From assembly GCA_025351485.1 (NCBI GenBank), contig JANXVU010000035.1, positions 1-38,052 on the forward strand: 38,052 bases of DNA, written 5' to 3'. The notes below the pieces were generated by a model. It searched no databases. It saw only the letters and a program-made list of their open reading frames with translations, and was not told the DNA's origin. The stretch's first letter is position 1; the number at the start of each line of letters is the position of its first letter. A program made the translations under genes and the position numbers. Positions 1 to 7,683 of the stretch are shown one piece after another. The DNA comes from Candidatus Eiseniibacteriota bacterium (GTDB taxonomy: Bacteria; Eisenbacteria; RBG-16-71-46; JACRLI01).

Positions 1-34
1 GAGTCCCATCGTCCACCCCATTCCATAGGTCAGG

Positions 35-64
35 CCGCTGGGGATTGCCCCGGCGGTCTTTCTG
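35..64 (+). terminator. Intrinsic-terminator-like hairpin
   Basis: A 9-bp stem (35-43 with 48-56, one T-G wobble) closes on the loop ATTG and is followed by TCTTTCTG. It would end a plus-strand gene lying left of the window. The T-rich tail is short and interrupted, so termination is likely but not certain. Confidence 0.5.
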
Positions 65-82
65 TTTGTGGCGGGAGAGCCC

Positions 83-821
83 GTGAAAGTCTTCTACACC
101 GACGTCTTCACCTTTCCCCTGCCCCCGACCCACCGCTTTCCGCTGGAGAAGTACCGGATGCTCCGCGAGCGTGTCCAGGCCGCCGGGCTGGTCGCCCCGG
201 AAGACCTGCTGGTCCCCGAGCCCGCGACCAACGAAGATCTGCTCCGCGTGCACGATGCCGCCTACATCGAAAAGGTCCAGCACGGCCACTTTACCGAGGG
301 CGAGATTCGGCTTCTGGGACTTCCCTGGTCGCCCGGGCTGGAGCAGCGCTCCCGCCGCGCCGTGGGCGCCACGCTGGCCGCTTGTCGCACCGCGCTCCGG
401 GACAGCTTCCATCTTCCAGGGGGACGATTCGGTGTTCACGCTCTCGGTGCACGGCGCGAACAATTATCCGCTGCGCAAGGAGATCAGCCGGCTCGATATC
501 GAGCTGCCGGACAACACCGGCGACACCGAGTATCTGGCGGCGGTGGAGCGAGGCATCAAGGAAGTGGTGCTGGTGGCGGACGCGGAACTGGTGATCTACC
601 TGGCCGGAGCGGATCCGTACGAAGGCGACCGGCTCGGCCGGATGCAGGTGAGCAAGGGCGCGCTGTCGAGGCGCGACCACATGGTGATCGGAGCGTGCCG
701 CGAGGCGAAGCTCCCGGTCACCGTCACCATGGCGGGCGGCTACGCAAAGAACATCGAAGACACGGTGAAGATCCAGTTCGAAACGGTCCGGATTGCCTCC
801 GAGTGGGCGAAGCGGGGGTGA
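83..821 (+). pseudogene. Histone deacetylase-family protein, internal deletion and frameshift
   Basis: The N-terminal part, read from GTG 83 (MKVFYTDVF..., GGGAG just upstream), and the C-terminal part in another frame (GTASIFQGDD to the TGA at 819-821) both match bacterial class II HDAC/AcuC-like deacetylases. These are zinc enzymes that remove acyl groups from lysines or polyamines. The two halves meet near 395-404 and are out of frame. Compared with the family's usual length of about 300 residues, roughly 55 residues are missing at the join. They should hold the His-His dyad and the Asp-x-His zinc ligands. The C-terminal zinc-ligand motif AGADP and the glycine-rich GGGYA-type end (here MAGGYAKNIEDT) remain. 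The gene converges on rdgB with 9 bp between stops. It is a decayed gene or an assembly deletion; as written it cannot make an active enzyme. Confidence 0.75.
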
Positions 822-830
822 ACGGGCGGC

Positions 831-1421
831 TCAGAGCTGCAGGCCCCGCAGCAGCGCCTCCAGCGCCAGCACCCGGTGGCTGATGCGGTTCTTATCCTCG
901 GCGGAAATCTCGGCCATGGTACGGCCGTCGGGCAGGACAAAGTAGGGATCGTATCCAAAACCGCCTTCGCCGCGCGGCTCTGTTCCAATGGAGCCCTCGC
1001 ACACGCCCTCGGCCACGCACAGGCGGCCATCCGGAAACGCCAGAGCCATCACGCAGCGGTAGCGGGCGGAGCGGTTGGATTCGCCTTGCAGATCGTGCAG
1101 CAGCTTGGCGTTGTTGAGCGCGTCGGTCGCGAAGTCCCCGGCAAAGCGGGCGGAGCGCGGCCCCGGAGCCCCTCCCAGGGCGTCCACTTCCAGGCCGGAG
1201 TCATCGGCCAGCGCGGGCATCTCCAGCTCCAGCGCGGCATGCGCAGCCTTCAGACGGGCGTTCCCGAGGTAGTCGGGCTCGGTTTCCGCCGGCGGGACGT
1301 AACCCACGAATTCGCGCAGGTAGTGCAACTCCCCGGGCGAGCGCTCCCCCAGGATCGCCCGGATTTCCCGGAGCTTGCCGGGATTGCCGGTGGCGACCAG
1401 GAGCGGGCTCGGCAGGATCAC
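831..1421 (-). CDS. rdgB: XTP/dITP diphosphatase (RdgB/HAM1 family)
   Basis: Hydrolyses non-canonical purine nucleotides (XTP, dITP) to monophosphates, keeping them out of DNA and RNA. The 196-residue product has the family's N-terminal LLVATGNPGKLREI motif, the central LADDSGLEVDALGGAPG with its metal and catalytic acidic residues, SARFAG, the GFGYDPYF signature and a conserved end (AEISAEDKNRISHR). I chose the GTG at 1419-1421, which overlaps the rph stop as GTGA; a longer reading frame upstream lies inside rph and lacks family similarity. It is the last gene of the smpB operon. rph-rdgB adjacency is common in bacteria. Length is normal. Confidence 0.95.
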   Translation of the reverse strand: MILPSPLLVATGNPGKLREIRAILGERSPGELHYLREFVGYVPPAETEPDYLGNARLKAAHAALELEMPALADDSGLEVDALGGAPGPRSARFAGDFATDALNNAKLLHDLQGESNRSARYRCVMALAFPDGRLCVAEGVCEGSIGTEPRGEGGFGYDPYFVLPDGRTMAEISAEDKNRISHRVLALEALLRGLQL

Positions 1422-2137
1422 AACTTTTCGATGCCCAGGGCCTTCTTCTGCAGGCCCACGAGCTCCTGGATGCCCTGCTCTCCCAGCTGCATCATGGTGG
1501 CCAGCTGGTCGCGGTTGAAGGGCCGCTGCTCGGCGGTGCCCTGCAGTTCCACGAACTCCCCGCCGCCGGTCATGACCAGGTTCATGTCCACATCTGCCTG
1601 GTGGTCCTCCTCGTAGCACAGGTCCAACAGCGCGGTGCTTCGAAGCATACCCACGCTGACCGCGGCCACGAAGTCCTTGAGTGGAGGGGCGTTCAGCGCG
1701 CCCTTCATCTTCAGCTTCTGGAACGCGTCGTAGAGCGCGCAGAAGGCGCCGGTAATCGCGGCGGTGCGCGTTCCCCCGTCGGCCTCCATGACGTCGCAGT
1801 CCAGGATGATCTGCCGCTCGCCGAACGCCGAAAGGTCGGTCACGGCGCGCAGCGACCGTCCCACCAGCCGTTGGATCTCCTGGGTGCGGCCGGAGCGCAG
1901 GTGGTCGCGCGAGATGCGGTCCTTGGACGAGCGCGGCATCATGGCGTATTCGGCGGTAACCCAGCCCCCGCCGGTGCCCTTCAGGAAGGGCGGCACGCGG
2001 TCATCGATGGTCGCGGCGCACAGCACGCGGGTCTCGCCCATCTGCACCATGGCGGACCCTTCCGCGTAGCGGAGCACGTTGCATTCGATCTTTGCGCTGC
2101 GAAGCTGCTCGGGCTCACGCCCATCCACACGAGGCAT
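1418..2137 (-). CDS. rph: Ribonuclease PH
   Basis: Phosphorolytic 3'-5' exoribonuclease that trims tRNA 3' ends and helps degrade structured RNA; works as a hexamer. The 239-residue product begins MPRVDGREPEQLR, followed by the typical GSAMVQMGETRVLCAA, the arginine-rich stretch around RSSKDRISRDHLRSGRTQEIQRL, LDCDVMEADGGTRTAAITG with the catalytic acidic residues, and MTGGGEFVELQGTAE near the C terminus. Start ATG 2135-2137 has AAAGGA upstream, just beyond the murI stop. It lies between murI (17 bp away) and rdgB (GTGA overlap). Length is normal. Confidence 0.96.
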   Translation of the reverse strand: MPRVDGREPEQLRSAKIECNVLRYAEGSAMVQMGETRVLCAATIDDRVPPFLKGTGGGWVTAEYAMMPRSSKDRISRDHLRSGRTQEIQRLVGRSLRAVTDLSAFGERQIILDCDVMEADGGTRTAAITGAFCALYDAFQKLKMKGALNAPPLKDFVAAVSVGMLRSTALLDLCYEEDHQADVDMNLVMTGGGEFVELQGTAEQRPFNRDQLATMMQLGEQGIQELVGLQKKALGIEKL

Positions 2138-2154
2138 TCCACGATCCTTTCGGT

Positions 2155-2979
2155 TCAAATCCGCCACGCGCCGTCCTCGTGGGTCACGCGCCGCACCTTG
2201 CGCAGCGTTTGCCCAAGGAAGCGCGATCCGACTTCCGTAAAACGGCCCGGCACGTCCGACAGCGCGAACTCGTGCCGCGCGACGGCGCCCCGGGGGGCCA
2301 GGAGTCCTTCCATCTCTAGCACGCGGTGCGCCTCCCCCGCGGCCTCTTCCCCGGAATCGATCAGCTTCACGCCCGGGCCCATCACCTGCTGGATCACGCC
2401 CCGCAGGAGCGGGTAGTGCGTGCATCCCATCACCAGCGTGTCCACCTGGTGGCGCTTGAGCGGCGAGAGGTATTCGCGGGCCACTTCCAGCGCGGCCGGG
2501 TGCTCCAGCCAGCCCTCTTCGGCCAGCGGCACGAAGAGCGGGCAGGAGCGCTCGAACACTTCGATCTTTTTCGAGACCTTCTTGATCGCGTGGCTGTAGG
2601 CGCGACTTCCCACCGTGGCGCGGGTGGCGATCACGCCCACGCGGCCGCTCCGGGTGATCCGGGCCGCGGCGCGCGCACCCGGCTCGATCACGCCGATGAT
2701 AGGCAGGTCGAATTTGCGGCGGATCGCGTCCAGCGCCAGCGCGGTGGAGGTGTTGCACGCCACCACCACGGCCTTGACGTCCTGTTCCACCAGCCAGCGG
2801 GTGTTCTCGATGGAAAACTGGATGATCGTGGGCCGGGTCTTGGAGCCGTAGGGCAGGCGCGCGGTGTCGCCAAAGTATTGAACCGACTCGCGCGGGAGAA
2901 GCTCCAGCAGGCGCCGCACCACGGTGAGGCCGCCCACGCCCGAGTCGAAGCAGCCGATGGGCCGGCGGTCGGTGCTCAC
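2155..2979 (-). CDS. murI: Glutamate racemase
   Basis: Converts L- to D-glutamate for peptidoglycan. The 274-residue protein shows the family pattern: IGCFDSGVGGLTV at the N terminus, ARLPYGSK, the first catalytic cysteine C75 in VVACNTSTAL and the second, C186, in MGCTHYPLL; no cofactor is needed. The start is GTG 2977-2979, since no ATG fits the family N terminus. It sits in the minus-strand operon after the amidase and GerMN genes, which gives three consecutive cell-wall-linked functions. About 70 bp of very GC-rich DNA separates it from the GerMN gene. Confidence 0.96.
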   Translation of the reverse strand: MSTDRRPIGCFDSGVGGLTVVRRLLELLPRESVQYFGDTARLPYGSKTRPTIIQFSIENTRWLVEQDVKAVVVACNTSTALALDAIRRKFDLPIIGVIEPGARAAARITRSGRVGVIATRATVGSRAYSHAIKKVSKKIEVFERSCPLFVPLAEEGWLEHPAALEVAREYLSPLKRHQVDTLVMGCTHYPLLRGVIQQVMGPGVKLIDSGEEAAGEAHRVLEMEGLLAPRGAVARHEFALSDVPGRFTEVGSRFLGQTLRKVRRVTHEDGAWRI

Positions 2980-3049
2980 GGACGGGTGGCCCGGGCGAAG
3001 GCGCTGCGGGCGAGAGTGCGGCCCCCGAGGGCCCGGCGGCGGCCCGCCG

Positions 3050-3652
3050 TCACGGAGCGTTCTTCCATTCGTCCAGGTCCAGGGGCACGGAAACGTCGTA
3101 GTGGCCGCCCAGGCTTTCCACCACCTGGCCTTCCACCAGGATCTGCACCCGGCGCGCGCCGGGCATGTTGGCTCCCAGGGTTCTAAGCAGGGACCTCAGG
3201 GCCAGGCGCTCCCAGGTGGAGCCCCAGTGCAGGTTGCTGCGGAAGTCGCGCGTAAAATCCAGGATCAGCGTTTCGCCGCCGTCGGTAGAGTAGGCGCCCC
3301 TAAGGGAGGTTCCCGTGGGAAGAACCCGGAGCCCACCCGAACCGGGTCCCGAGGCCAGTTCCCGCACCAGCGTGCGCAGCCGCTCGGACGAGTTCTCGGG
3401 CAAGGCCAGGGTCCGCACTTCGGAAAAGACGGCCGCGCTGTCGGCGGAGGCAAAGAAGAGCTCGGCCGGAACGGTTTGGACCGGGGCTTCCACCACGTGC
3501 TCCCGGGTGGCCGGCGGCGAAGGCCGCACCGCGAAGAACCGCGTGGCCAGCAGCACCAATGCGCCCGCAATCACCACCGCGCCGGCGATGGCCAGCCGCT
3601 GCACTCGATGCGAGGGCGCATCGCTCCGGGTCAGGCTGGTCTTCAGCGCCAC
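3050..3652 (-). CDS. GerMN-domain membrane-anchored protein
   Basis: A 200-residue protein with one N-terminal membrane segment (about residues 20-40, LAIAGAVVIAGALVLLATRFF), then an extracytoplasmic domain matching GerMN (RLRTLVRELASGPG, LPTGTSLRGAYSTDGGETLILDFT, RSLLRTLGANMPGARRVQILVEGQ). GerMN occurs in the Bacillus germination protein GerM and in many non-sporulating bacteria beside amidases, where it is thought to act at the cell wall. The exact activity is unknown. Start GTG 3650-3652 has AGGA upstream, 10 bp after the amidase stop. Nothing in the window suggests spore formation; the neighbours point to peptidoglycan work. Confidence 0.85.
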   Translation of the reverse strand: MALKTSLTRSDAPSHRVQRLAIAGAVVIAGALVLLATRFFAVRPSPPATREHVVEAPVQTVPAELFFASADSAAVFSEVRTLALPENSSERLRTLVRELASGPGSGGLRVLPTGTSLRGAYSTDGGETLILDFTRDFRSNLHWGSTWERLALRSLLRTLGANMPGARRVQILVEGQVVESLGGHYDVSVPLDLDEWKNAP

Positions 3653-3662
3653 GAAGGGTTCC

Positions 3663-5156
3663 TCATGGCAGGCTCTCCCCGCGCGGCGTGTGGGCGAGGT
3701 GGTGTCGGATGCCGTCGGCCAGCGCGCCCGCGAGGCGCGTCACCTCGGAAGCGTTGGCCAGGCGCTGCGCGTCGGCGGAAGCCGTGAGAGTTCCGCACTC
3801 CACCATCACCGCGGGCATGTCCAGCCCTTCGAGGGGCAGGAGTTTTCCCTTGGCGAGGCCGCGGCTTCCGTCCTGCCAGACTTCCATGAGAGACGATTCG
3901 AGGTCGCGTGCCAGCGCCTCGCTGGCGCGCGCGTGACGCGCCGGCACGTCCTCCCACGCCACCAGGTCCATCGAACCGGCGCGGCTGCCCGGGCGCGAAG
4001 CACCTGACGAAGATATTCCGGAAACAGGCCACGAGACCAGCTGGAATCCGGACACCCTGGGACCGGGGGCGCCATCGGCGTGGATGGACAGCACCAGCTC
4101 CGCGCGCTGCGCGTTGGCCAGCTCCGCGCGGCGGCGGGCCGGGACTTCCACGTCGGCCTCCCGGGTCAGGAACACCGTCACCTGGCCGTCCTTTTCAAGT
4201 TCGGCCTTGACCGCGCGGGCCAGGTCCAGCGCCAGGGAGGCTTCGCTCAGGTTGTGGCCCCCCGCGCCGCCGTCGGAGCCGCCGTGTCCGGGATCGATCA
4301 CCACCCGGGCCGCGCGGGAGGGCATCCGCGTGCCGGGCATCTGGAACGCCGTGAGCTTGCCGCCCTCCAGCGCGTCCACCGAACTGCTGAAGGCGATCTT
4401 CCAGCGCTCCGGGTTGGACAGGTGCTCCACGACGTAGCCCACCGCGTCGGGCGGCAGCGTCATCTTGATCACCGCATCCTTTCCGCCGGAGGTCACATCC
4501 AGGGACTTGATCAGGCGGGCCTTGTTGGAGGCCAGCTTGAACCCCGGAACAGGCGGAGCCGAACGAAAGCGCAGCGAGAAGTTCGAGCGCTGGGTGCTCT
4601 CGCGCTCCAGGCCGGCCGGGCCGCCAAAGGTCAGCGTGAGGATGCTCCGGTCCGGCTGCTCTTCCAGCACGGCGGCGGCAAGCCCGGGGCCCGCGGGCAC
4701 GGCTCCCGGCGCGGAAGCGGTGGGCGTCGTGGACGCGACTCCCGCCACCAGCCGCCTCGGCGTGCCGTCCCATCGCATGCGCAGGCCGCTCTCCACGGGC
4801 AGGGTGCGGGTAAACACGGAGACCGGGATCCACAGGGAGCTGGCGCGGTAGAGCGGCGCATCCGGGCCCTGGTAGGAGGATTTGTCCCACTGCACCCAGC
4901 GGGTGTCCACGGTCAGGCGCAGGAGGTGGCCCTGGAACTTGAGGGTGAGCTTCTCCAGCTCGCCGTCCCACTCGCGCGTGGCGGACAGCCAGCGCACCAC
5001 GTCGTTGGCGTTCAGATAGTCGGAGTTGCCGATGTGCAGCACTTCGGCGGATTCCTGCGCGCCCGAGGGGAGCACGGCCGGCACGCGGGTGCCGCCCGCG
5101 AAGGCGGTGGCGGCAAGGAGCAGCATCATCGGAACCATGAAACAGGTTTTTCTCAA
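3663..5156 (-). CDS. N-acetylmuramoyl-L-alanine amidase (Amidase_3) with N-terminal stalk-like domain
   Basis: Zinc amidase that cuts the bond between muramic acid and the stem peptide during cell separation or wall turnover. The 497-residue protein has a signal peptide (MRKTCF then a hydrophobic run, probable cleavage near AFAGG). A copper-amine-oxidase-N-like region (about 30-150) and a possible AMIN-like beta domain (about 170-270) follow. The catalytic domain runs from about 284 to 480: VVIDPGHGG (H291), E305 in LSEASLAL, H359 in LSIHADG and E453 in VMVECG. All four expected residues are present. Start TTG 5154-5156 overlaps the smpB stop as TTGA; it supplies the basic residues a signal peptide needs, whereas the next ATG does not. 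An insert with SSGASRPGSRAG lies around residues 380-400. Confidence 0.92.
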   Translation of the reverse strand: MRKTCFMVPMMLLLAATAFAGGTRVPAVLPSGAQESAEVLHIGNSDYLNANDVVRWLSATREWDGELEKLTLKFQGHLLRLTVDTRWVQWDKSSYQGPDAPLYRASSLWIPVSVFTRTLPVESGLRMRWDGTPRRLVAGVASTTPTASAPGAVPAGPGLAAAVLEEQPDRSILTLTFGGPAGLERESTQRSNFSLRFRSAPPVPGFKLASNKARLIKSLDVTSGGKDAVIKMTLPPDAVGYVVEHLSNPERWKIAFSSSVDALEGGKLTAFQMPGTRMPSRAARVVIDPGHGGSDGGAGGHNLSEASLALDLARAVKAELEKDGQVTVFLTREADVEVPARRRAELANAQRAELVLSIHADGAPGPRVSGFQLVSWPVSGISSSGASRPGSRAGSMDLVAWEDVPARHARASEALARDLESSLMEVWQDGSRGLAKGKLLPLEGLDMPAVMVECGTLTASADAQRLANASEVTRLAGALADGIRHHLAHTPRGESLP

Positions 5157-5614
5157 CGCCGGTCCTTGAGCGCGCGGTCGATCTCGCGCTTGGCATCCCT
5201 GCCCTTGATAGCTTCACGCTTGTCGTGGGCCTGCTTGCCCTTGGCCACGCCCAGCTCAACCTTGGCGCGCCCCTGGTCGTTGAAATAGAGCTTGAGCGGC
5301 ACCAGGGTCAGGCCTTTCTGCTCCGACTGGGCCTTGAGGCGCCGGATCTCGGAGGCGTGCAGCAGCAGTTTGCGGCGCCGCAGCGGGTCGTGGTTGAAAC
5401 GGCTCGCCGGATCATAGGGACTGATGTGCAGGTTCACCAGCCACGCCTCGTCGCGGTCGATCATGGCGTAGGCGTCGGCCATGCTGGCCTTGCCGGTGCG
5501 GAGCGCCTTGACCTCCGTTCCGGCCAGAACGATGCCCGCCTCGATCTTGGAGAGGATGTGGTACTCGTGGCGGGCCTTGCGGTTGTCCGCGATCATCCGG
5601 GCTAGGGTTTCCAT
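5153..5614 (-). CDS. smpB: SsrA-binding protein SmpB
   Basis: Binds tmRNA and brings it to stalled ribosomes for trans-translation. The 153-residue protein has the whole family pattern: NRKARHEYHILSKIEAGIVLAGTEVKALRTGKAS, WLVNLHISPYDPASRFNHDPLRRRKLLLH, KGLTLVPLKLYFNDQGRAKVELGVAKGKQAHDKR, and a basic tail (REIDRALKDR). ATG 5612-5614 is the first codon of the conserved region. It is the first gene of the operon and lies directly behind a good promoter, with a predicted leader of only about 8-10 nt and no clear Shine-Dalgarno sequence. The tmRNA gene is not in this window. Confidence 0.97.
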   Translation of the reverse strand: METLARMIADNRKARHEYHILSKIEAGIVLAGTEVKALRTGKASMADAYAMIDRDEAWLVNLHISPYDPASRFNHDPLRRRKLLLHASEIRRLKAQSEQKGLTLVPLKLYFNDQGRAKVELGVAKGKQAHDKREAIKGRDAKREIDRALKDRR

Positions 5615-5629
5615 GGTATGGTGGGTTCC

Positions 5630-5658
5630 ACAATAGGGCCGCAAGCCTTGGGATTCAA
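5630..5658 (-). promoter_or_regulatory. Sigma-70-like promoter of the smpB operon with overlapping inverted repeat
   Basis: On the minus strand TTGAAT (5653-5658), a 17-nt spacer and TATTGT (5630-5635) match 4/6 plus 4/6 of the consensus. The start codon at 5614 is so near that the transcript would be almost leaderless. An inverted repeat GCCTTG-n5-CAAGGC (5645-5661) covers the -35 box and could be an operator. Confidence 0.6.
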
Positions 5659-5707
5659 GGCCGCCCCGCGGAAAAGCCCCGGAATCCGGCCCCCGCGTCG
5701 CACGGAG

Positions 5708-6217
5708 ATGGTGAAATCGAGGAGGCGCCCGCTGACACTGTATCTGTGCCTCAAGCTGATCCAGGTGCTGTCGGTGGTGTGTTTTCTTGGGAATATCATA
5801 ACGGGGATCTTTTGGAAGGCCAACGCTGACCGCACCCGCGATCCCCGGATCATCGCCAACGCCCTGGAGGGGCTGATCCGCAGCGACCGGATCTTCACCA
5901 TTCCCGGCGTGATCCTGATCACCGGGGCGGGCATCGCGGCGGCCATCGTGGGCCATCTGCCATTGCTGCGAACCGGTTGGATCCTGTGGTCCCTGGCCCT
6001 GTTCACCGTGTCCGGGATCGCCTTTGGCATCGCCGTGGCCCCGCTGCAGGCCCGGATGTCCAGGCTGATGAGCGGCAAGCCAACGGCGGAAGCAGCGGAT
6101 TGGGAGGAGTATGGGAGGCTCTCCCGCAATTTCGACGTGTGGGCCTGGATCGCATTGCTGACTCCATTGGCGGTGCTGGCGCTCATGGTGCTGAAGCCGA
6201 CGCTTCCTGGGCTCTAG
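5708..6217 (+). CDS. DUF2269-family integral membrane protein
   Basis: A 169-residue protein with four predicted membrane segments (about 10-32, 65-85, 94-116, 140-160). It matches DUF2269 (YLCLKLIQVLSVVCFLGNIITG, then FWKANADRT, WILWSLALFTVSGIAFG, and a C-terminal LMVLKP). The function is unknown; relatives are small inner-membrane proteins. ATG 5708 directly abuts GGAG. GTG 5711 (spacing 3) is an alternative start, and a longer frame back to 5618 gives a non-conserved tail. It is divergent from smpB and ends 39 bp before the tRNA promoter. Confidence 0.85.
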   Translation: MVKSRRRPLTLYLCLKLIQVLSVVCFLGNIITGIFWKANADRTRDPRIIANALEGLIRSDRIFTIPGVILITGAGIAAAIVGHLPLLRTGWILWSLALFTVSGIAFGIAVAPLQARMSRLMSGKPTAEAADWEEYGRLSRNFDVWAWIALLTPLAVLALMVLKPTLPGL

Positions 6218-6255
6218 AAGGGGGAAATGCGTGCCCTCCAGCCCCGCCCGAGTCC

Positions 6256-6285
6256 TTGACAGGCGCGGCCGAACGACCCTAAGAT
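6256..6285 (+). promoter_or_regulatory. Promoter of tRNA-Leu
   Basis: TTGACA (6256-6261, perfect consensus), an 18-nt spacer and TAAGAT (6280-6285, 5/6). The predicted transcription start near 6292 lies only a few bases before the mature tRNA 5' end. This is the strongest promoter match in the window. Confidence 0.85.
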
Positions 6286-6297
6286 GCCCATTCGGTT

Positions 6298-6384
6298 GCG
6301 GAAGTGGCGAAATTGGCAGACGCACTGGGTTCAGGGCTCAGCGGGGTCACACCCATGGGGGTTCAAGTCCCCCCTTCCGCACCA
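6298..6384 (+). tRNA. tRNA-Leu(CAG)
   Basis: Class II tRNA for CUG codons. The acceptor stem GCGGAAG/CTTCCGC pairs perfectly, the D-arm contains AATTGGCAGA, and the anticodon loop TTCAGGG gives anticodon CAG. A long variable arm with a GGG/CCC stem follows, then a T-arm GGGGG-TTCAAGT-CCCCC, discriminator A and an encoded CCA (6382-6384). CUG should be the main leucine codon in such GC-rich DNA. It stands alone with its own promoter and terminator. Confidence 0.97.
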
Positions 6385-6409
6385 ACCTATTATGTTTCAG
6401 CGCTTTACG

Positions 6410-6436
6410 ACGGCTGCCTTCGGGCGGCCGTTTTTT
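6410..6436 (+). terminator. Intrinsic terminator of tRNA-Leu
   Basis: ACGGCTGCC (6410-6418), a TTCG tetraloop and GGCGGCCGT (6423-6431) form a 9-bp stem with one wobble, followed by six T residues (6431-6436). This is a classical Rho-independent terminator 26 bp after the tRNA. Confidence 0.9.
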
Positions 6437-6478
6437 GTTGGGAGGTGGCCGCCGGTCACCTTGGGGTCCGGCCGGGAT

Positions 6479-6859
6479 TCAGGTGGCCTGGAGCTGGGTC
6501 AGGGAAAGAACATTCCCGTCGGGATCCCCGAACCATGCCACCCTGGCGCCGTTCGGACTGGCCCAGATCCCCAGGCTGTCCTGTTCCAGGCCGGGATACT
6601 TCAGGAATTCGACAGAAAGGGCCTCCAGGTCGCGAACCGCGGCCCGGATGTCCGGAACGATCCAGCCCAGGACGGTGAAGCCGGCCGGCTGCAGCGCCCC
6701 GACCGTGACGACGCGCAACATGGTGTTGCCTGCATTGAACACCAGCGCGAAGCTGTCGACGCTGACGAGCCTCAGGCCCAGGGTATCCTCGTAGAAACCC
6801 CGGGCGCGTGCCGGATCCGTGGTGGCAATGAAAGCGATGATGGGGTGAGAAGCGAGCAT
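6479..6859 (-). CDS. VOC-superfamily protein (glyoxalase/bleomycin-resistance fold)
   Basis: A 126-residue single-domain protein with the paired beta-alpha-beta-beta-beta arrangement: HPIIAFIATTDPARARGFYEDTLGLRLV, ALVFNAGNTMLRVVTV, then WIVPDIRAAVRDLEALSVEF and VAWFGDPDGNVLSLTQ. The family includes metal-dependent lyases, dioxygenases and antibiotic-binding proteins; the substrate cannot be read from sequence. Start ATG 6857-6859 is preceded by GGGGAAGG; a longer in-frame extension upstream is not family-like. It converges on the tRNA unit and stands about 140 bp from the lamin-tail gene, so it is probably transcribed on its own. Confidence 0.85.
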   Translation of the reverse strand: MLASHPIIAFIATTDPARARGFYEDTLGLRLVSVDSFALVFNAGNTMLRVVTVGALQPAGFTVLGWIVPDIRAAVRDLEALSVEFLKYPGLEQDSLGIWASPNGARVAWFGDPDGNVLSLTQLQAT

Positions 6860-6961
6860 GGCCCTTCCCCGATCCAGTGGTCGAAGGCTGGCGGCATCGG
6901 CCGAGCCGCAGGCGAACACCCACGCTACCAGATGAATCCGAAGGGCCGCAATCGCGTCGAC

Positions 6962-6995
6962 GAAGGGCCGCCGGGTCCGCCCCCGACGGCCCTTC
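6962..6995 (-). terminator. Strong hairpin after the lamin-tail gene, no U tract
   Basis: GAAGGGCCG (6962-6970) and CGGCCCTTC (6987-6995) are perfectly complementary. On the minus strand the stem continues inward to about 14 bp with one wobble. It begins 5 bp past the stop at 7000. No T run follows, so it may stop polymerase weakly, or mainly protect the mRNA 3' end. Confidence 0.5.
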
Positions 6996-6999
6996 CGTG

Positions 7000-7683
7000 T
7001 CACTTCCGGGCTCGGATCGTCTCCACCCTCACCGGCTTCGGTCCCCCATCATGGTCATCCAGGAACCAGTGCCTCAGGTCGCTCCAGCTGATCTGCTTGG
7101 CGGCGGTGGGGCAACCGTTGGGCGAGCTGGGGCTGGGGGAGCAGCCGGTCCCGGGAGGATTTCCTCCCTGCGGGATGGGGTTCAGGGCATCGAAGATCTT
7201 CCAGGTGTGGCTGCCGTCGGGGAAGCGCCCCACGGTGCGGTCGGTGGCTCCTTCCGCGGAGTTGTAGGTGTACGCGTCCACCTGCGCCGAGTCGGCGCCG
7301 GTGAACTTCCACAGCCGCACGGTGTCCCCGCTGTTGTTGAAGGACAGCCCGCTGGCGGTATGATGGGTGGCCTTCTCCCACGCCAGCGCCTGCGAACCGT
7401 AGATGGTCAGGTGCGAGTGCGAGAGCAGTATCCCGGTGAGCCCCATCCGCCAGGTGGTGTCCGAATCGGCGATGCGATAGCCGTCCAGCGTCACCTCGGT
7501 CGGGCCCGCGTTGAAGATCTCCACCCACTCGTCGTCGCGGGAACTGACCGCGCCGTCCTGGTTCCAGTCGCTGGCCGGCGACGCGCAGATCTCGTTGATT
7601 ACGATCTGCGCATCGGCGTCGCATGCCGGCGAAAGCCCGGCGGCGCTCACGGCCGCCGCCAACATCCAGATTGTCATACGCAT
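7000..7683 (-). CDS. Secreted lamin-tail-domain (LTD) protein
   Basis: A 227-residue exported protein with signal peptide MRMTIWMLAAAVSAAGL and probable cleavage near DADA-Q. The LTD immunoglobulin-like fold covers about 30-190: QIVINEICASPASDWNQDGAVSSRDDEWVEIFNAG, VTLDGYRIADSD, GDTVRLWKFTGADSAQVDAYTY, and GRFPDGSHTWKIF. Bacterial LTD proteins are found outside the cell or on its surface, often with nucleases, and are thought to bind other proteins or DNA. No catalytic domain is attached here. The C-terminal 40 residues (proline/glycine-rich, then LRHWFLDDHDGGPKPVRVETIRARK) are unassigned. ATG 7681-7683 has a good GGAGGAA site; a longer frame lacks one. Confidence 0.8.
   Translation of the reverse strand: MRMTIWMLAAAVSAAGLSPACDADAQIVINEICASPASDWNQDGAVSSRDDEWVEIFNAGPTEVTLDGYRIADSDTTWRMGLTGILLSHSHLTIYGSQALAWEKATHHTASGLSFNNSGDTVRLWKFTGADSAQVDAYTYNSAEGATDRTVGRFPDGSHTWKIFDALNPIPQGGNPPGTGCSPSPSSPNGCPTAAKQISWSDLRHWFLDDHDGGPKPVRVETIRARK

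Noticed and set aside
831-1619. Longer N terminus for RdgB reaching into rph
   Set aside because: The extra 66 residues are arginine-rich translation of the rph gene in another frame; family similarity begins at the GTG at 1419-1421.
2150-2165. tRNA T-arm-like GGTTCAAATCC at the murI/rph junction
   Set aside because: No acceptor, D or anticodon arm surrounds it, and it is accounted for by the murI end and the rph ribosome site.
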